Origin: CAZUVQ01 sp964623915
GTDB lineage: Bacteria > Bacillota > Clostridia > UMGS1883 > UMGS1540
Direction: 5' to 3'
Length of the DNA: 5,823 nt
Assembly (NCBI GenBank): GCA_964623915.1
Contig: CAZUVQ010000098.1
Span: 1 to 5,823, forward strand
Below, one piece after another: positions 1 to 5,732 of this stretch; position 1 is the stretch's first letter; each line of letters begins with the position of its first letter. The notes under the pieces are model-generated. The model did not search any database. It saw only the letters and a program-made list of their open reading frames with translations, and was not told the origin of the DNA. The position numbers and the translations under genes are program-made.

Positions 1-55
1 CGGTTTTCACCGCAGGACATCTTTTTCAGGCGTTAATTATGCCCATACGGTATAA

Positions 56-224
56 TTGCGACAAAGGGGAAACCCGCATAGAATCAGGGTTTTCAGGAGT
101 TCGGGTCTGACTTTCGCTCTTTTCCCAACGAAACTCGCCGAGGATTTTAGCCCCATTGAAGATGAGGTGGTAAGTTTGCGACAAAAATGTTAAGATAACG
201 GTGGATTACGGCTTGTTAGCGACA
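56..224. mobile_element. Possible end of an IS21-like insertion sequence (repeated GCGACA motifs)
   Basis: The motif TTGCGACA occurs at 56-63 and 176-183, and a variant, TTAGCGACA, at 216-224. Two copies are preceded by GGTGGTA or GGTGGAT, and two are followed by an A-rich run. Repeated binding motifs of this kind near a terminus, with an outer boundary at CA, are typical of IS21-family transposon ends. If that reading is right, the element would end at about 224 and its transposase genes would lie to the left, outside the window. No transposase reading frame is recognisable here, and neither the opposite end nor a target duplication can be seen. It could instead be an unrelated repeat cluster. 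Confidence 0.35.
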
Positions 225-243
225 TAAAACCATAGCTATCACG

Positions 244-273
244 GGAACAGAGGGCCCTTTCGCCCTCTGTTCC
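244..273. terminator. Perfect 12-bp stem-loop, terminator-like
   Basis: The arms GGAACAGAGGGC (244-255) and GCCCTCTGTTCC (262-273) are exact reverse complements around a six-base loop. The structure begins five bases beyond the stop codon of the minus-strand relic that ends at 279, so it may be that gene's original terminator. Neither strand shows a real T-run after the stem, so intrinsic termination is uncertain. It also lies about 20 bp outside the proposed insertion-sequence end. Confidence 0.5.
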
Positions 274-278
274 TATTC

Positions 279-434
279 CTAAGGTTTCATTTCCTCTCTC
301 ATCCGAAATACAGTAGCGGGGACTTCACCGGATTGGGTCAGAACTCCCTCGAATGAGTACCTTCCGTTATCATCCCATCCAAGGCGGTATTGCAGGGCTT
401 TTAGAAATGCGATGCGCGTATGGCGTAGAGGTCT
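279..434 (-). pseudogene. C-terminal relic of an unidentified protein
   Basis: A minus-strand frame is open for 51 codons from just inside a TAA (435-437) to a TAG (279-281). It contains stretches such as RIAFLKALQYRLGWDDNGR and SFEGVLTQSGEVPATVF, which read like a folded protein tail rather than chance translation. There is no in-frame ATG upstream of this part (the first Met is near the C-terminus) and no ribosome binding site. The rest of the gene therefore appears to have been lost, with the stop-containing sequence upstream marking the break. A strong stem-loop follows the stop codon. I do not recognise the family. Given the neighbouring repeats, a gene from a mobile element is plausible but not shown. 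Confidence 0.4.
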
Positions 435-446
435 TTATCCTCATGC

Positions 447-477
447 GGCTATCGAGATTTGCTTAATCCCGATAGCC
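447..477 (-). terminator. Stem-loop downstream of the secreted-protein gene
   Basis: The arms at 447-459 and 465-477 (GGCTATCG paired with CGATAGCC, plus an inner GATT/AATC) form a 13-bp stem with one mismatch and a five-base loop. It starts 16 bases beyond the stop codon of the minus-strand secreted-protein gene, the expected place for its terminator. There is no T-run after the stem on that strand, so it may instead act as a transcript-stabilising 3' structure. Confidence 0.5.
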
Positions 478-492
478 ACGCTTTGATAAATC

Positions 493-951
493 TTACTGAT
501 TCAGGCACGACCCGTTGCGTAGGCCGTTACCCATGCCGCGACCGCCTTGACCGCGACCTTGATCGCCGCCCTGACCAAATTTGGCTCCCATGCCACAGCC
601 GGTTCCAGTTCCGTCGCAATTAGCCTGATTCATTTCAATTCTTGCGAGGATGGCGTCCGCCCGCTCCTGAGTCATTGTTCCAGCGGCGACTCGGGCGGCC
701 AGCGCATCCTTCTTCATTTCCAGCACTTCAGACTTGAACTTGTCGAGCACACCAGCTTCGTTTGCAATGGTTCCATAGCTTTTGCCGGTTTCGGTGCGTT
801 CGTCAATAACGGATTGTACCTCACGCCCCGTAAGCCCCGCGACCGCTTCGGCGGGCGTTGCGTACTGCGAGGCGGCAAACGCCGTGACCGCACCTGCAGC
901 CAGCGTCAAAACCGCGATTCCCACAATAGCAAGCCTTTTTATAGTTTTCAT
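493..951 (-). CDS. Small secreted protein, DUF2680-like, with glycine-rich tail
   Basis: This 152-residue protein begins with a clear Sec signal peptide: KTIKR basic start, hydrophobic core at about 7-25, and an AFA-A type cleavage site near residues 26-27. Residues about 33-110 are a charged helical region (GREVQSVIDERTETGKSYG, then a TMTQERADAILARIE segment) that resembles the DUF2680/YckD type of secreted protein; this assignment is from memory of the pattern. The tail (about 111-152) is rich in Gly, Asn, Gln and Arg and contains Cys112, Cys119 and Cys149. The start is supported by AAGGAGGT (959-966), seven bases before the ATG. The gene diverges from a two-component operon, so it is probably a target or accessory of that system, perhaps acting at the cell surface. 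Its molecular function is unknown. The open frames on the opposite strand here are shadows. Confidence 0.85.
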   Translation of the reverse strand: MKTIKRLAIVGIAVLTLAAGAVTAFAASQYATPAEAVAGLTGREVQSVIDERTETGKSYGTIANEAGVLDKFKSEVLEMKKDALAARVAAGTMTQERADAILARIEMNQANCDGTGTGCGMGAKFGQGGDQGRGQGGRGMGNGLRNGSCLNQ

Positions 952-958
952 AATGGCG

Positions 959-1003
959 ACCTCCTTGTTTTCAGCGCTTTAGTGCTGCTGTGACTACATC
1001 ATA
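959..1003 (-). promoter_or_regulatory. Ribosome binding site and candidate -10 for the secreted-protein gene
   Basis: On the minus strand an AAGGAGGT ribosome binding site (959-966) precedes the ATG. A TATGAT box (998-1003) is the best -10 candidate, but no good -35 is found 16-18 bp further upstream. This would fit a promoter needing an activator such as the adjacent response regulator, although the -10 itself is tentative. Confidence 0.4.
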
Positions 1004-1024
1004 AATCCGGGCTGTGGCGAAAGT

Positions 1025-1082
1025 GTGTTTTTTCGTTTTCTTTTTTATGGTAATATAGCTTTGATAGCCACGAAAAAAACAC
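1025..1082. promoter_or_regulatory. Divergent control region with inverted and direct repeats
   Basis: Between the secreted-protein gene and the response regulator gene, GTG-T6-CGT (1025-1036) is mirrored by ACG-A7-CAC (1070-1082), an inverted repeat differing by one base in length. Between the arms, ATAGC occurs twice in direct orientation (1055-1059 and 1064-1068), nine bases start to start. OmpR-class regulators usually bind direct repeats spaced by about one helical turn, so this is a candidate operator. T-rich and A-rich tracts make chance symmetry possible. Confidence 0.3.
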
Positions 1083-1122
1083 ATCCTACCATTACTATAC
1101 TTAACAGGGAGGAGTGACGGTC

Positions 1123-1806
1123 ATGCCGAGCATTTTGATTGCCGACGATAACCGGCAGATAGTTTCCATACTTGAAGAGTACGCCAAAAAGGAAGGCTTT
1201 GCCGTTACAACAGCCTTTGACGGTAAAGCTGCGCTTGACAGGGCGCAGTCTTATGCCTTTGACATTATTCTGCTCGATGTTATGATGCCCGGCATGGACG
1301 GCTTTGAGATCTGCCGCGAAATTCGCAGGCAGAGCAATGTACCTATTATTATGATTACGGCGCGGGGCGAGGATTTTGAGCGCATCATGGGGCTTGATAT
1401 TGGCGCCGATGATTATATAGTCAAACCCTTTTCGCCGGGTGAGGTTATGGCGCGCGTTCGGGCCGTTTTGCGCCGCATCATACGGGAGGATAACACAAAG
1501 TTGCAGGTTTTTAGTTATGAGGGTTTAATGATAAGTCTTGATGAATACATCACCGAGATTGACGGTGTTCGCATATCCTTGACAAAGAAAGAAACCGAGC
1601 TTTTGTGGACGCTGGCCACAAACAGAAACAAGGTATTTTCGCGCGATAACCTGCTAAACAGCCTGTGGGGGTTCGACTATTATGGCGACACACGCACGGT
1701 AGACTCCCACATTAAAAGGCTGCGCGCAAAGCTTGACGAGGTTCCTCACGACGGCTGGGAAATCAAAACTATTTGGGGCGTTGGCTATAAGTTCGAGGTG
1801 ATATAG
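1123..1806 (+). CDS. OmpR/PhoB-family response regulator
   Basis: This 227-residue protein is a DNA-binding response regulator of normal family length. The receiver domain (about 3-115) shows the acidic pair Asp8-Asp9, the phosphorylatable Asp52 in the LLDVMMPGMDG motif, Thr79 and Lys101 in the VKPF motif. The C-terminal winged helix (about 125-226) has the usual LTKKETELL start, the TRTVDSHIKRLRAKL recognition region and the WGVGYKF wing. The ATG at 1123 is chosen because GGGAGG (1107-1112) lies ten bases upstream. A GTG at 1114 in the same frame would abut that site and add only MTV. The stop codon overlaps the kinase start by one base, so the two are surely co-transcribed and translationally coupled. 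The target genes are unknown. The divergent secreted-protein gene and the operon itself are the obvious candidates. Confidence 0.95.
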   Translation: MPSILIADDNRQIVSILEEYAKKEGFAVTTAFDGKAALDRAQSYAFDIILLDVMMPGMDGFEICREIRRQSNVPIIMITARGEDFERIMGLDIGADDYIVKPFSPGEVMARVRAVLRRIIREDNTKLQVFSYEGLMISLDEYITEIDGVRISLTKKETELLWTLATNRNKVFSRDNLLNSLWGFDYYGDTRTVDSHIKRLRAKLDEVPHDGWEIKTIWGVGYKFEVI

Positions 1807-3293
1807 TGAAAAGCAAAATACGCACACGGCTTATACTGTATTTTTCGGGTTCGCTAATTATATTTTCGCTTATAATTGGCTTTATATTTTCCGCGCTTTT
1901 TTCACGGTACAACATGGATGTTCATAAGGCCGAACTGGAAAAGCGCGCTGTGCATATTGCTAAGTCATTGGCCGGATACTGGACTGTAAGCCCGGAGCAG
2001 GAGCCGGGCCATGGCATGATGGGTCAGGCAATGGGTTATGGCGCATATCTTCGCTTTCTTGATGATATTGCCATGACTGATGTTTGGGTTGTTGACCGCA
2101 ACCTCGAGCAAATTGCGCGCGGACACGGACAAATGACTTTGGAGTATAAGGATTTGCCGCCCGGTGCGGAGGATGTCATCACGGCGGCGATAGATGGCAG
2201 CACCACATTTAGCGAAAGCTTTGGCGCATTTCTCGGTGCGCCGTCTGTCACGGTCGCCGCGTCGGTTACACTGTCAAATGGCGAGATTGCAGGGGCCGTT
2301 CTCTTGCATGAGCAAATTGGGACTATCCGGGGTGCTACCGAGAGCGGCATTGCCATTTTGCTGCTTAGTATGGGTGCGGCCATCATCATTTCGTTTTTTA
2401 TCGCGGGCATATTGGCTGAGCGCTTTACAAAGCCGCTTTCTAAAATGAAAACCGCGGCCGCAAAAATTAGCCAAGGCGACTATATGGCTAAGACGGATGT
2501 TTTGCAAAATGATGAAATCGGAGAGCTTGCCGCGGCGCTTGACGATATGGCAACCAAGCTTGATGCCGCATCGAAAGAGGGCGCCAAGCTTGATAAGCTG
2601 CGGCGGGACTTTGTGGCAAACATCTCGCACGAGCTGCGCACACCTGTAACGGTTATTCGCGGCTCTTTAGAGGCGCTTTGCGACGGCGTGGTGTCCGAAC
2701 CCCGCATGGTCGGGGATTATCACAGGCAAATGCTTTCGGAAAGCATTTATTTGGAGCGGCTGGTGTCCGACCTTTTAGAGCTTGCGCGGCTGCAAAACCC
2801 CGACTTTGTGATGGAAATGGGCGAGGTTGACCTAATGGAAATAGCGAAAGATGCCGTGCGAGGTATTCGGCGCATCGCGGCGGGGAAAAATGTAACCGTA
2901 GAGCTTAATCACAGCGGCGAGGGCTTTGTAATACCCGGTGATTACGGAAGATTGCGGCAGATTTTGGTCATTCTGCTGGACAATGCCGTAAAGTTTTCGC
3001 CGGAAGGCGGGAAGGTGGATGTTACTCTCTCTGCTGACCTAAGCGCCGCCACACTAACCGTTCGTGATGAGGGCCCCGGCATTGCGCCCGAGGATTTGCC
3101 GTATATTTTTGAGCGGTTTTACAAGCAGCGCTCGGAAGAAAACAAAGGCGGCACCGGCCTCGGCCTTGCCATCGCAAAGCAGATTGCGCAAAGGCACGGT
3201 TTCATGATAGGAGTTAAAAACAGACAGGACAAGGGCTGTGAATTTTCCTTAACCATAAATAATTCTGATCTCAATCGACAGGCGCAACCATGA
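1806..3293 (+). CDS. Membrane sensor histidine kinase (HAMP, HisKA, HATPase_c)
   Basis: This 495-residue kinase senses a signal outside the membrane and phosphorylates the response regulator encoded just upstream. Two membrane helices (about 9-32 and 180-203) flank an extracytoplasmic domain of about 145 residues. A HAMP segment follows (about 204-256). The phosphoacceptor is His275 in the FVANISHELRTP motif. The ATPase domain has Asn393 in the N box (LLDNAVKFSP), DEGPG at 421-425, the IFERFYK F box and GGTGLGL at 448-454, so the catalytic set is complete. The start is GTG, sharing one base with the regulator's TAG, with GAGGTG (1795-1800) as ribosome binding site. The sensor loop carries a Met/Gly/His-rich stretch (GHGMMGQAMGYG, 68-79). 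The ligand is not known; metal or envelope stress is a guess from this composition and from the secreted neighbour. Confidence 0.94.
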   Translation: MKSKIRTRLILYFSGSLIIFSLIIGFIFSALFSRYNMDVHKAELEKRAVHIAKSLAGYWTVSPEQEPGHGMMGQAMGYGAYLRFLDDIAMTDVWVVDRNLEQIARGHGQMTLEYKDLPPGAEDVITAAIDGSTTFSESFGAFLGAPSVTVAASVTLSNGEIAGAVLLHEQIGTIRGATESGIAILLLSMGAAIIISFFIAGILAERFTKPLSKMKTAAAKISQGDYMAKTDVLQNDEIGELAAALDDMATKLDAASKEGAKLDKLRRDFVANISHELRTPVTVIRGSLEALCDGVVSEPRMVGDYHRQMLSESIYLERLVSDLLELARLQNPDFVMEMGEVDLMEIAKDAVRGIRRIAAGKNVTVELNHSGEGFVIPGDYGRLRQILVILLDNAVKFSPEGGKVDVTLSADLSAATLTVRDEGPGIAPEDLPYIFERFYKQRSEENKGGTGLGLAIAKQIAQRHGFMIGVKNRQDKGCEFSLTINNSDLNRQAQP

Positions 3294-3422
3294 CAGCAGG
3301 GTTCGCACTTACCATGCAATGCTTGCTTTGGAAAGCGGTTCTTCAATCCGTTATCAATATTCCCGCGCAAATTGTGCGTCTGCTCAGATATAGATAATCG
3401 ATTGCGGATATCATAATTGTAA
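3294..3422. other. Convergent intergenic spacer
   Basis: This 129-bp spacer separates the rightward kinase gene from the leftward Crp-family gene. A small inverted repeat, CGCA (3366-3369) and TGCG (3375-3378), could form a weak hairpin, but there is no T-run and no convincing terminator. Base composition changes across it, from the GC-richer two-component block to the AT-rich block on the right. Confidence 0.5.
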
Positions 3423-4091
3423 TCATTGTACCGATAAATATTTTTGCAATAATTCGATCGTTGTTGAGTCGTATTTGATCAGCCCGTCCTCTCTCATTTT
3501 AGCAAGCTCTCTGGATAAGGATGTCCTTTGAACGCCGATTCTTTCGGCTAACGCCTTTTTTGTCATGTTAAGCTTAATTATATTTGAGTTTTGCTTTTTG
3601 CGCTCATAATTTAGATAGCTTATTAGACTTTCGCGGATTGTTCTATTCACATAGTGCTTAATCCTATCTCCAAGGATGACCGTATGGTCCGCTACGTACT
3701 CAAGGTAACTCCTTAAAAAGTCATGATTGTTCGAAAACAAAAAGAAAAGAAGATCTCTGTTTATCTCTAAAATTGTAGTAGCATCTTTAGCCGTAACAGT
3801 CATTGGGTAATGTGGATTTTTTGAAAACATCAGATTGCCGCCGAGAACATCGCCACCAAAAAACTCGGCTATTGTCATAAGATTTCCGGACTCATCAATA
3901 CGCTCAATAACCACTTTGCCAGAAAGAATAATGTCAAGTTTCGAGCAGACTTCTCCAACAAAATGAACAATATTGTTTTTCCCGTACTGGATGATCCTAC
4001 AGCTTCCTTCAATCAAGTACGAATCAATATCTTGAGGATTTATTGATTTTATGAGATCAATCCGTTTCATTAATTCCAAATATTTTTTCAT
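3423..4091 (-). CDS. Crp/Fnr-family transcriptional regulator
   Basis: This 222-residue protein has the usual family length and layout. The cyclic-nucleotide-type beta-barrel sensor domain covers about 15-130, with the turn FFGGDVLGGN at 77-86. A long dimer helix runs over about 125-150, and a C-terminal Crp-type winged helix covers about 150-218, with MTKKALAERIGVQRTSLSREL around the recognition helix (about 188-203). The Arg-Ser pair that contacts cAMP in E. coli CRP is absent: YPMTV stands in its place. There is no N-terminal cysteine cluster as in FNR, since only Cys31 and Cys49 are present. Ligand and signal are therefore unknown. The ATG has a modest TGGAG site upstream. The gene diverges from a membrane ferredoxin gene, and palindromes in front of that gene and the following cupin gene suggest that both are its targets. 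It might belong to the redox or nitrosative-stress group of clostridial Crp regulators (HcpR-like), which is inference. Confidence 0.92.
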   Translation of the reverse strand: MKKYLELMKRIDLIKSINPQDIDSYLIEGSCRIIQYGKNNIVHFVGEVCSKLDIILSGKVVIERIDESGNLMTIAEFFGGDVLGGNLMFSKNPHYPMTVTAKDATTILEINRDLLFFLFSNNHDFLRSYLEYVADHTVILGDRIKHYVNRTIRESLISYLNYERKKQNSNIIKLNMTKKALAERIGVQRTSLSRELAKMREDGLIKYDSTTIELLQKYLSVQ

Positions 4092-4106
4092 AATGACTCC
4101 ATGCTA

Positions 4107-4120
4107 GTTACATTGGTAAC
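4107..4120. promoter_or_regulatory. Candidate Crp-family operator, shared by divergent promoters
   Basis: GTTAC-ATTG-GTAAC is an exact inverted repeat with a four-base centre, the usual geometry of a Crp/Fnr dimer site. Its centre lies 29.5 bp before the TATAAT of the ferredoxin gene, corresponding to about -41.5, the class II activator position. For the leftward regulator gene it lies about 12 bp after the predicted transcript start, where binding would block transcription. Activation of one gene and autorepression of the other is inferred from position only. Confidence 0.6.
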
Positions 4121-4132
4121 ACATTTTTTCGT

Positions 4133-4161
4133 ATTTTAACATTATAATAGAAATATATCAA
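4133..4161 (-). promoter_or_regulatory. Promoter of the Crp-family gene
   Basis: On the minus strand TTGATA (4156-4161) and TAAAAT (4133-4138) are separated by 17 bp, each one mismatch from consensus. The predicted transcript start is near 4126, giving a leader of about 35 bases that contains the palindrome. The divergent ferredoxin -10 box lies inside this promoter's spacer, so the two promoters overlap and probably compete. Confidence 0.6.
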
Positions 4162-4168
4162 TAGGAGG
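4143..4168 (+). promoter_or_regulatory. -10 box and ribosome binding site of the membrane ferredoxin gene
   Basis: A perfect TATAAT (4143-4148) predicts a start near 4155. The sequence 17 bp upstream (CACATT, about 4120-4125) is a poor -35, consistent with dependence on an activator bound at the palindrome centred 29.5 bp before the box. AGGAGG (4163-4168) lies ten bases before the ATG at 4179. Confidence 0.6.
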
Positions 4169-4178
4169 CGGATATATC

Positions 4179-4808
4179 ATGAAATACATAATCAATATTA
4201 TTCGTGTATTTTTTCTTGCACTTTTCCTATTTCTACTTGTAAATGGGAAAGTGATGCTGTGGCTGGTATTGTTCGGTGTGAGTTTGGTTGCCGCTCTGTT
4301 GTTTGGCAGGGTTTATTGCGGATACGCCTGTCCTATGAACACTATGATGCTGCCCGCCGCATGGCTTTCAAAAAAACTGAACCTCCAAACATCTAAAGCT
4401 CCTAAGTGGTTGAAAAGTGGGTATTTCACATGGATAGCCTTAGCCGTTAGCGTGACAGCTATGGCCTTATCAAAAAAACTGTTGCATATGAATCTGCCGG
4501 TTCTGCCCTTTTGGTTGGTTATATCGGTGCTGATCACACTTAGATATAAACCTGAGGTATTCCATAACCTCATCTGCCCATTTGGCGCTCTGCAAAGAGT
4601 TTTTGGACGCCTTGCGAGATTTTCTAAAAAAGTAGATAAAAGCGCCTGCATTGGCTGCAAGTTATGTGAAAAAGACTGTCCCTCACATGCTATTGTTGTT
4701 TCTTCTGAGGATAAAAAGGCTGGTATAAACACTGCATTATGCTTTCAATGCACAAATTGTCAGCAAGTCTGCCCTAAAAATGCCATCCACTACAGCAAGA
4801 ACACATAA
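4179..4808 (+). CDS. Membrane-bound 4Fe-4S protein, NapH/YccM-like
   Basis: This 209-residue integral membrane electron carrier has four predicted helices (about 5-22, 26-43, 82-98 and 106-121). Between helices 2 and 3 is YCGYACP (Cys47, Cys51), the CX3CP motif of the NapH/CcoG/YccM group. After helix 4 the second such motif is reduced to a single cysteine (ICPFGALQ, Cys133). The tail carries two ferredoxin sites: Cys157/160/163/167 (CIGCKLCEKDCP) and Cys188/191/194/198 (CFQCTNCQQVCP). By family knowledge such proteins pass electrons between the quinone pool or a flavoprotein and a soluble or exported partner. No reductase, NapG-like protein or cytochrome is encoded in this window, so its partner is unknown. 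It is read divergently from the Crp-family gene and has its own promoter and operator. It is somewhat shorter than typical NapH, and a role in redox or stress handling is inference. Confidence 0.88.
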   Translation: MKYIINIIRVFFLALFLFLLVNGKVMLWLVLFGVSLVAALLFGRVYCGYACPMNTMMLPAAWLSKKLNLQTSKAPKWLKSGYFTWIALAVSVTAMALSKKLLHMNLPVLPFWLVISVLITLRYKPEVFHNLICPFGALQRVFGRLARFSKKVDKSACIGCKLCEKDCPSHAIVVSSEDKKAGINTALCFQCTNCQQVCPKNAIHYSKNT

Positions 4809-4820
4809 CAAAACACGAAT

Positions 4821-4836
4821 TGTTGTAATTACAACA
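4821..4836. promoter_or_regulatory. Candidate Crp-family operator before the cupin gene
   Basis: TGTTGTAATTACAACA is a perfect 16-bp palindrome. Its inner 14 bases align with the palindrome before the ferredoxin gene, sharing GTT at one end and AAC at the other with eight bases between. Its centre lies 30.5 bp before the TATAAT at 4859, within one base of the spacing seen at the ferredoxin gene. This is the main evidence for a shared regulator. Confidence 0.6.
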
Positions 4837-4853
4837 TGGAATATCTCCTGCGT

Positions 4854-4900
4854 TATAATATAATAGTAAAAGAACTGCACAAAACTTAAAATCAGGAGGT
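4854..4900 (+). promoter_or_regulatory. -10 boxes and ribosome binding site of the cupin gene
   Basis: Two overlapping TATAAT boxes (4854-4859 and 4859-4864) follow the palindrome. Neither has a good -35: ACAACA and ATGGAA stand at 17-bp spacing. The second box gives the better activator geometry. AGGAGGT (4894-4900) lies eight bases before the ATG. The cupin therefore seems to have its own promoter, though some read-through from the ferredoxin gene is possible because no terminator is seen between them. Confidence 0.6.
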
Positions 4901-4908
4901 ATACCGCA

Positions 4909-5223
4909 ATGGTTGAGCAAATATTTAACTTATCAAGGGGTAATGATAAGGCCGTAGAAAAGGTCATATTTGATGAGAATGTACACTATCTGCATATGGT
5001 GTTTAACAAAAATGAGGGTTTGCCCGAGCATTTTTCCAATTCAAACGTATACATGACGGTCGTTCGTGGAATTCTCTCTATCGGCTTGAATGAGCAGAAT
5101 ATACACGAGTACGAATCCGGCACGCTCCTAAAGATTCCGTTCCAAACCAAAATGAATGTAAAAAACCTGCATGATGAAACCTTGGAGTTAATTGTCGTGA
5201 AGGCTCCGGCTCCAAAAAGCTAA
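4909..5223 (+). CDS. Small single-domain cupin protein
   Basis: This 104-residue protein folds, as far as the sequence shows, as one cupin barrel with strands over about 18-98. The first cupin motif is recognisable as GLPEHFSNSNVYMTVVRG (residues 37-54), with its Pro and closing Gly in place. Of the usual metal-binding HXH...E set only His41 is clear, and the second His is replaced by Ser43. The second motif (GTLLKIPFQTKMNVKN, about 71-86) has no obvious His ligand, though His88 follows shortly after. It is probably not a standard metal-dependent enzyme; a sensory, binding or protective role is possible. I recall similar short cupins in Clostridia but no proven function. The Crp-type palindrome in its promoter ties it to the regulator and ferredoxin genes. 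Confidence 0.85.
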   Translation: MVEQIFNLSRGNDKAVEKVIFDENVHYLHMVFNKNEGLPEHFSNSNVYMTVVRGILSIGLNEQNIHEYESGTLLKIPFQTKMNVKNLHDETLELIVVKAPAPKS

Positions 5224-5328
5224 AAGACCGCATTGCTATTTATATGATTGGATCAGATGCAAATAGATAGCATGACCTCGCAACACTCATCCAAGTTGTT
5301 TATTGATTTGGGAACGGCACTGTACCTG

Positions 5329-5353
5329 TCCGCTATTCATTTTTGATAGCGGA
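5329..5353. terminator. Stem-loop downstream of the cupin gene
   Basis: TCCGCTAT (5329-5336) pairs exactly with ATAGCGGA (5346-5353), and a bulged T allows two further pairs (CA/TG) around a T-rich loop. It is the first solid hairpin after the cupin stop codon, about 105 bp downstream. There is no T-run following it, so terminator function is uncertain. Confidence 0.35.
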
Positions 5354-5732
5354 ATCTAGGCCGGTGTCGTTTTTATTTGTTCCTAGACGTTATTTGTAAA
5401 ACGGTTCAAAAGCATATGGCAAATCTTCCGCCACAAATGCTGAGGTCTTGGTTTCGAGCAAATATATACCTGTATATCAAAACGTGCATTCAAATTCTTC
5501 TCGATATTGGAAAAGATGTTGGCCGATCTCTACTTATGATTCCTGTGAATACAACGGATCGTTGACTACAGGCGATTAAGCGTCGCTTTCATGATTCGGC
5601 TAACGCTCGCCAAAACGGAAACAGGCTTTAGCATAGGTGCCATGTGTATGGGAAGATCATTATTACGTGGCGGGCCTTTCTATGAGTGTACTGCTGGGGA
5701 ATGATAGAGTGTCATCGAAACGCTTCATGCAC

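Noticed and set aside
547..993. 148-codon plus-strand open frame across the secreted-protein gene
   Set aside because: It is antisense to a gene with a signal peptide, a strong ribosome binding site and a recognisable domain, and its translation looks like low-complexity noise.
1096..1101. TATACT as the -10 box of the two-component operon
   Set aside because: It would start the transcript at the ribosome binding site, and no -35 stands at a usable distance.
1114..1122. GTG at 1114 as the response regulator start
   Set aside because: The ribosome binding site GGGAGG would directly abut it; the ATG at 1123 has normal spacing and gives the usual family N-terminus.
2036..2707. Minus-strand open frames inside the kinase gene
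   Set aside because: They are shadows of a GC-rich coding sequence whose kinase motifs are unambiguous on the plus strand.
5388..5403. GTT-N8-AAC-like sequence as a third Crp operator
   Set aside because: The half-sites match poorly, it is not palindromic beyond four outer bases, and no promoter or gene follows it.
5377..5565. 62-codon frame as a real gene
   Set aside because: It has a TTG start without a ribosome binding site, no recognisable domain, and competing open frames nearby.
5575..5610. Integron attC-like site (AGCGT with ACGCT)
   Set aside because: Only a five-base inverted match; the paired core sites and stem structure of attC are missing, and no integrase or cassette is present.
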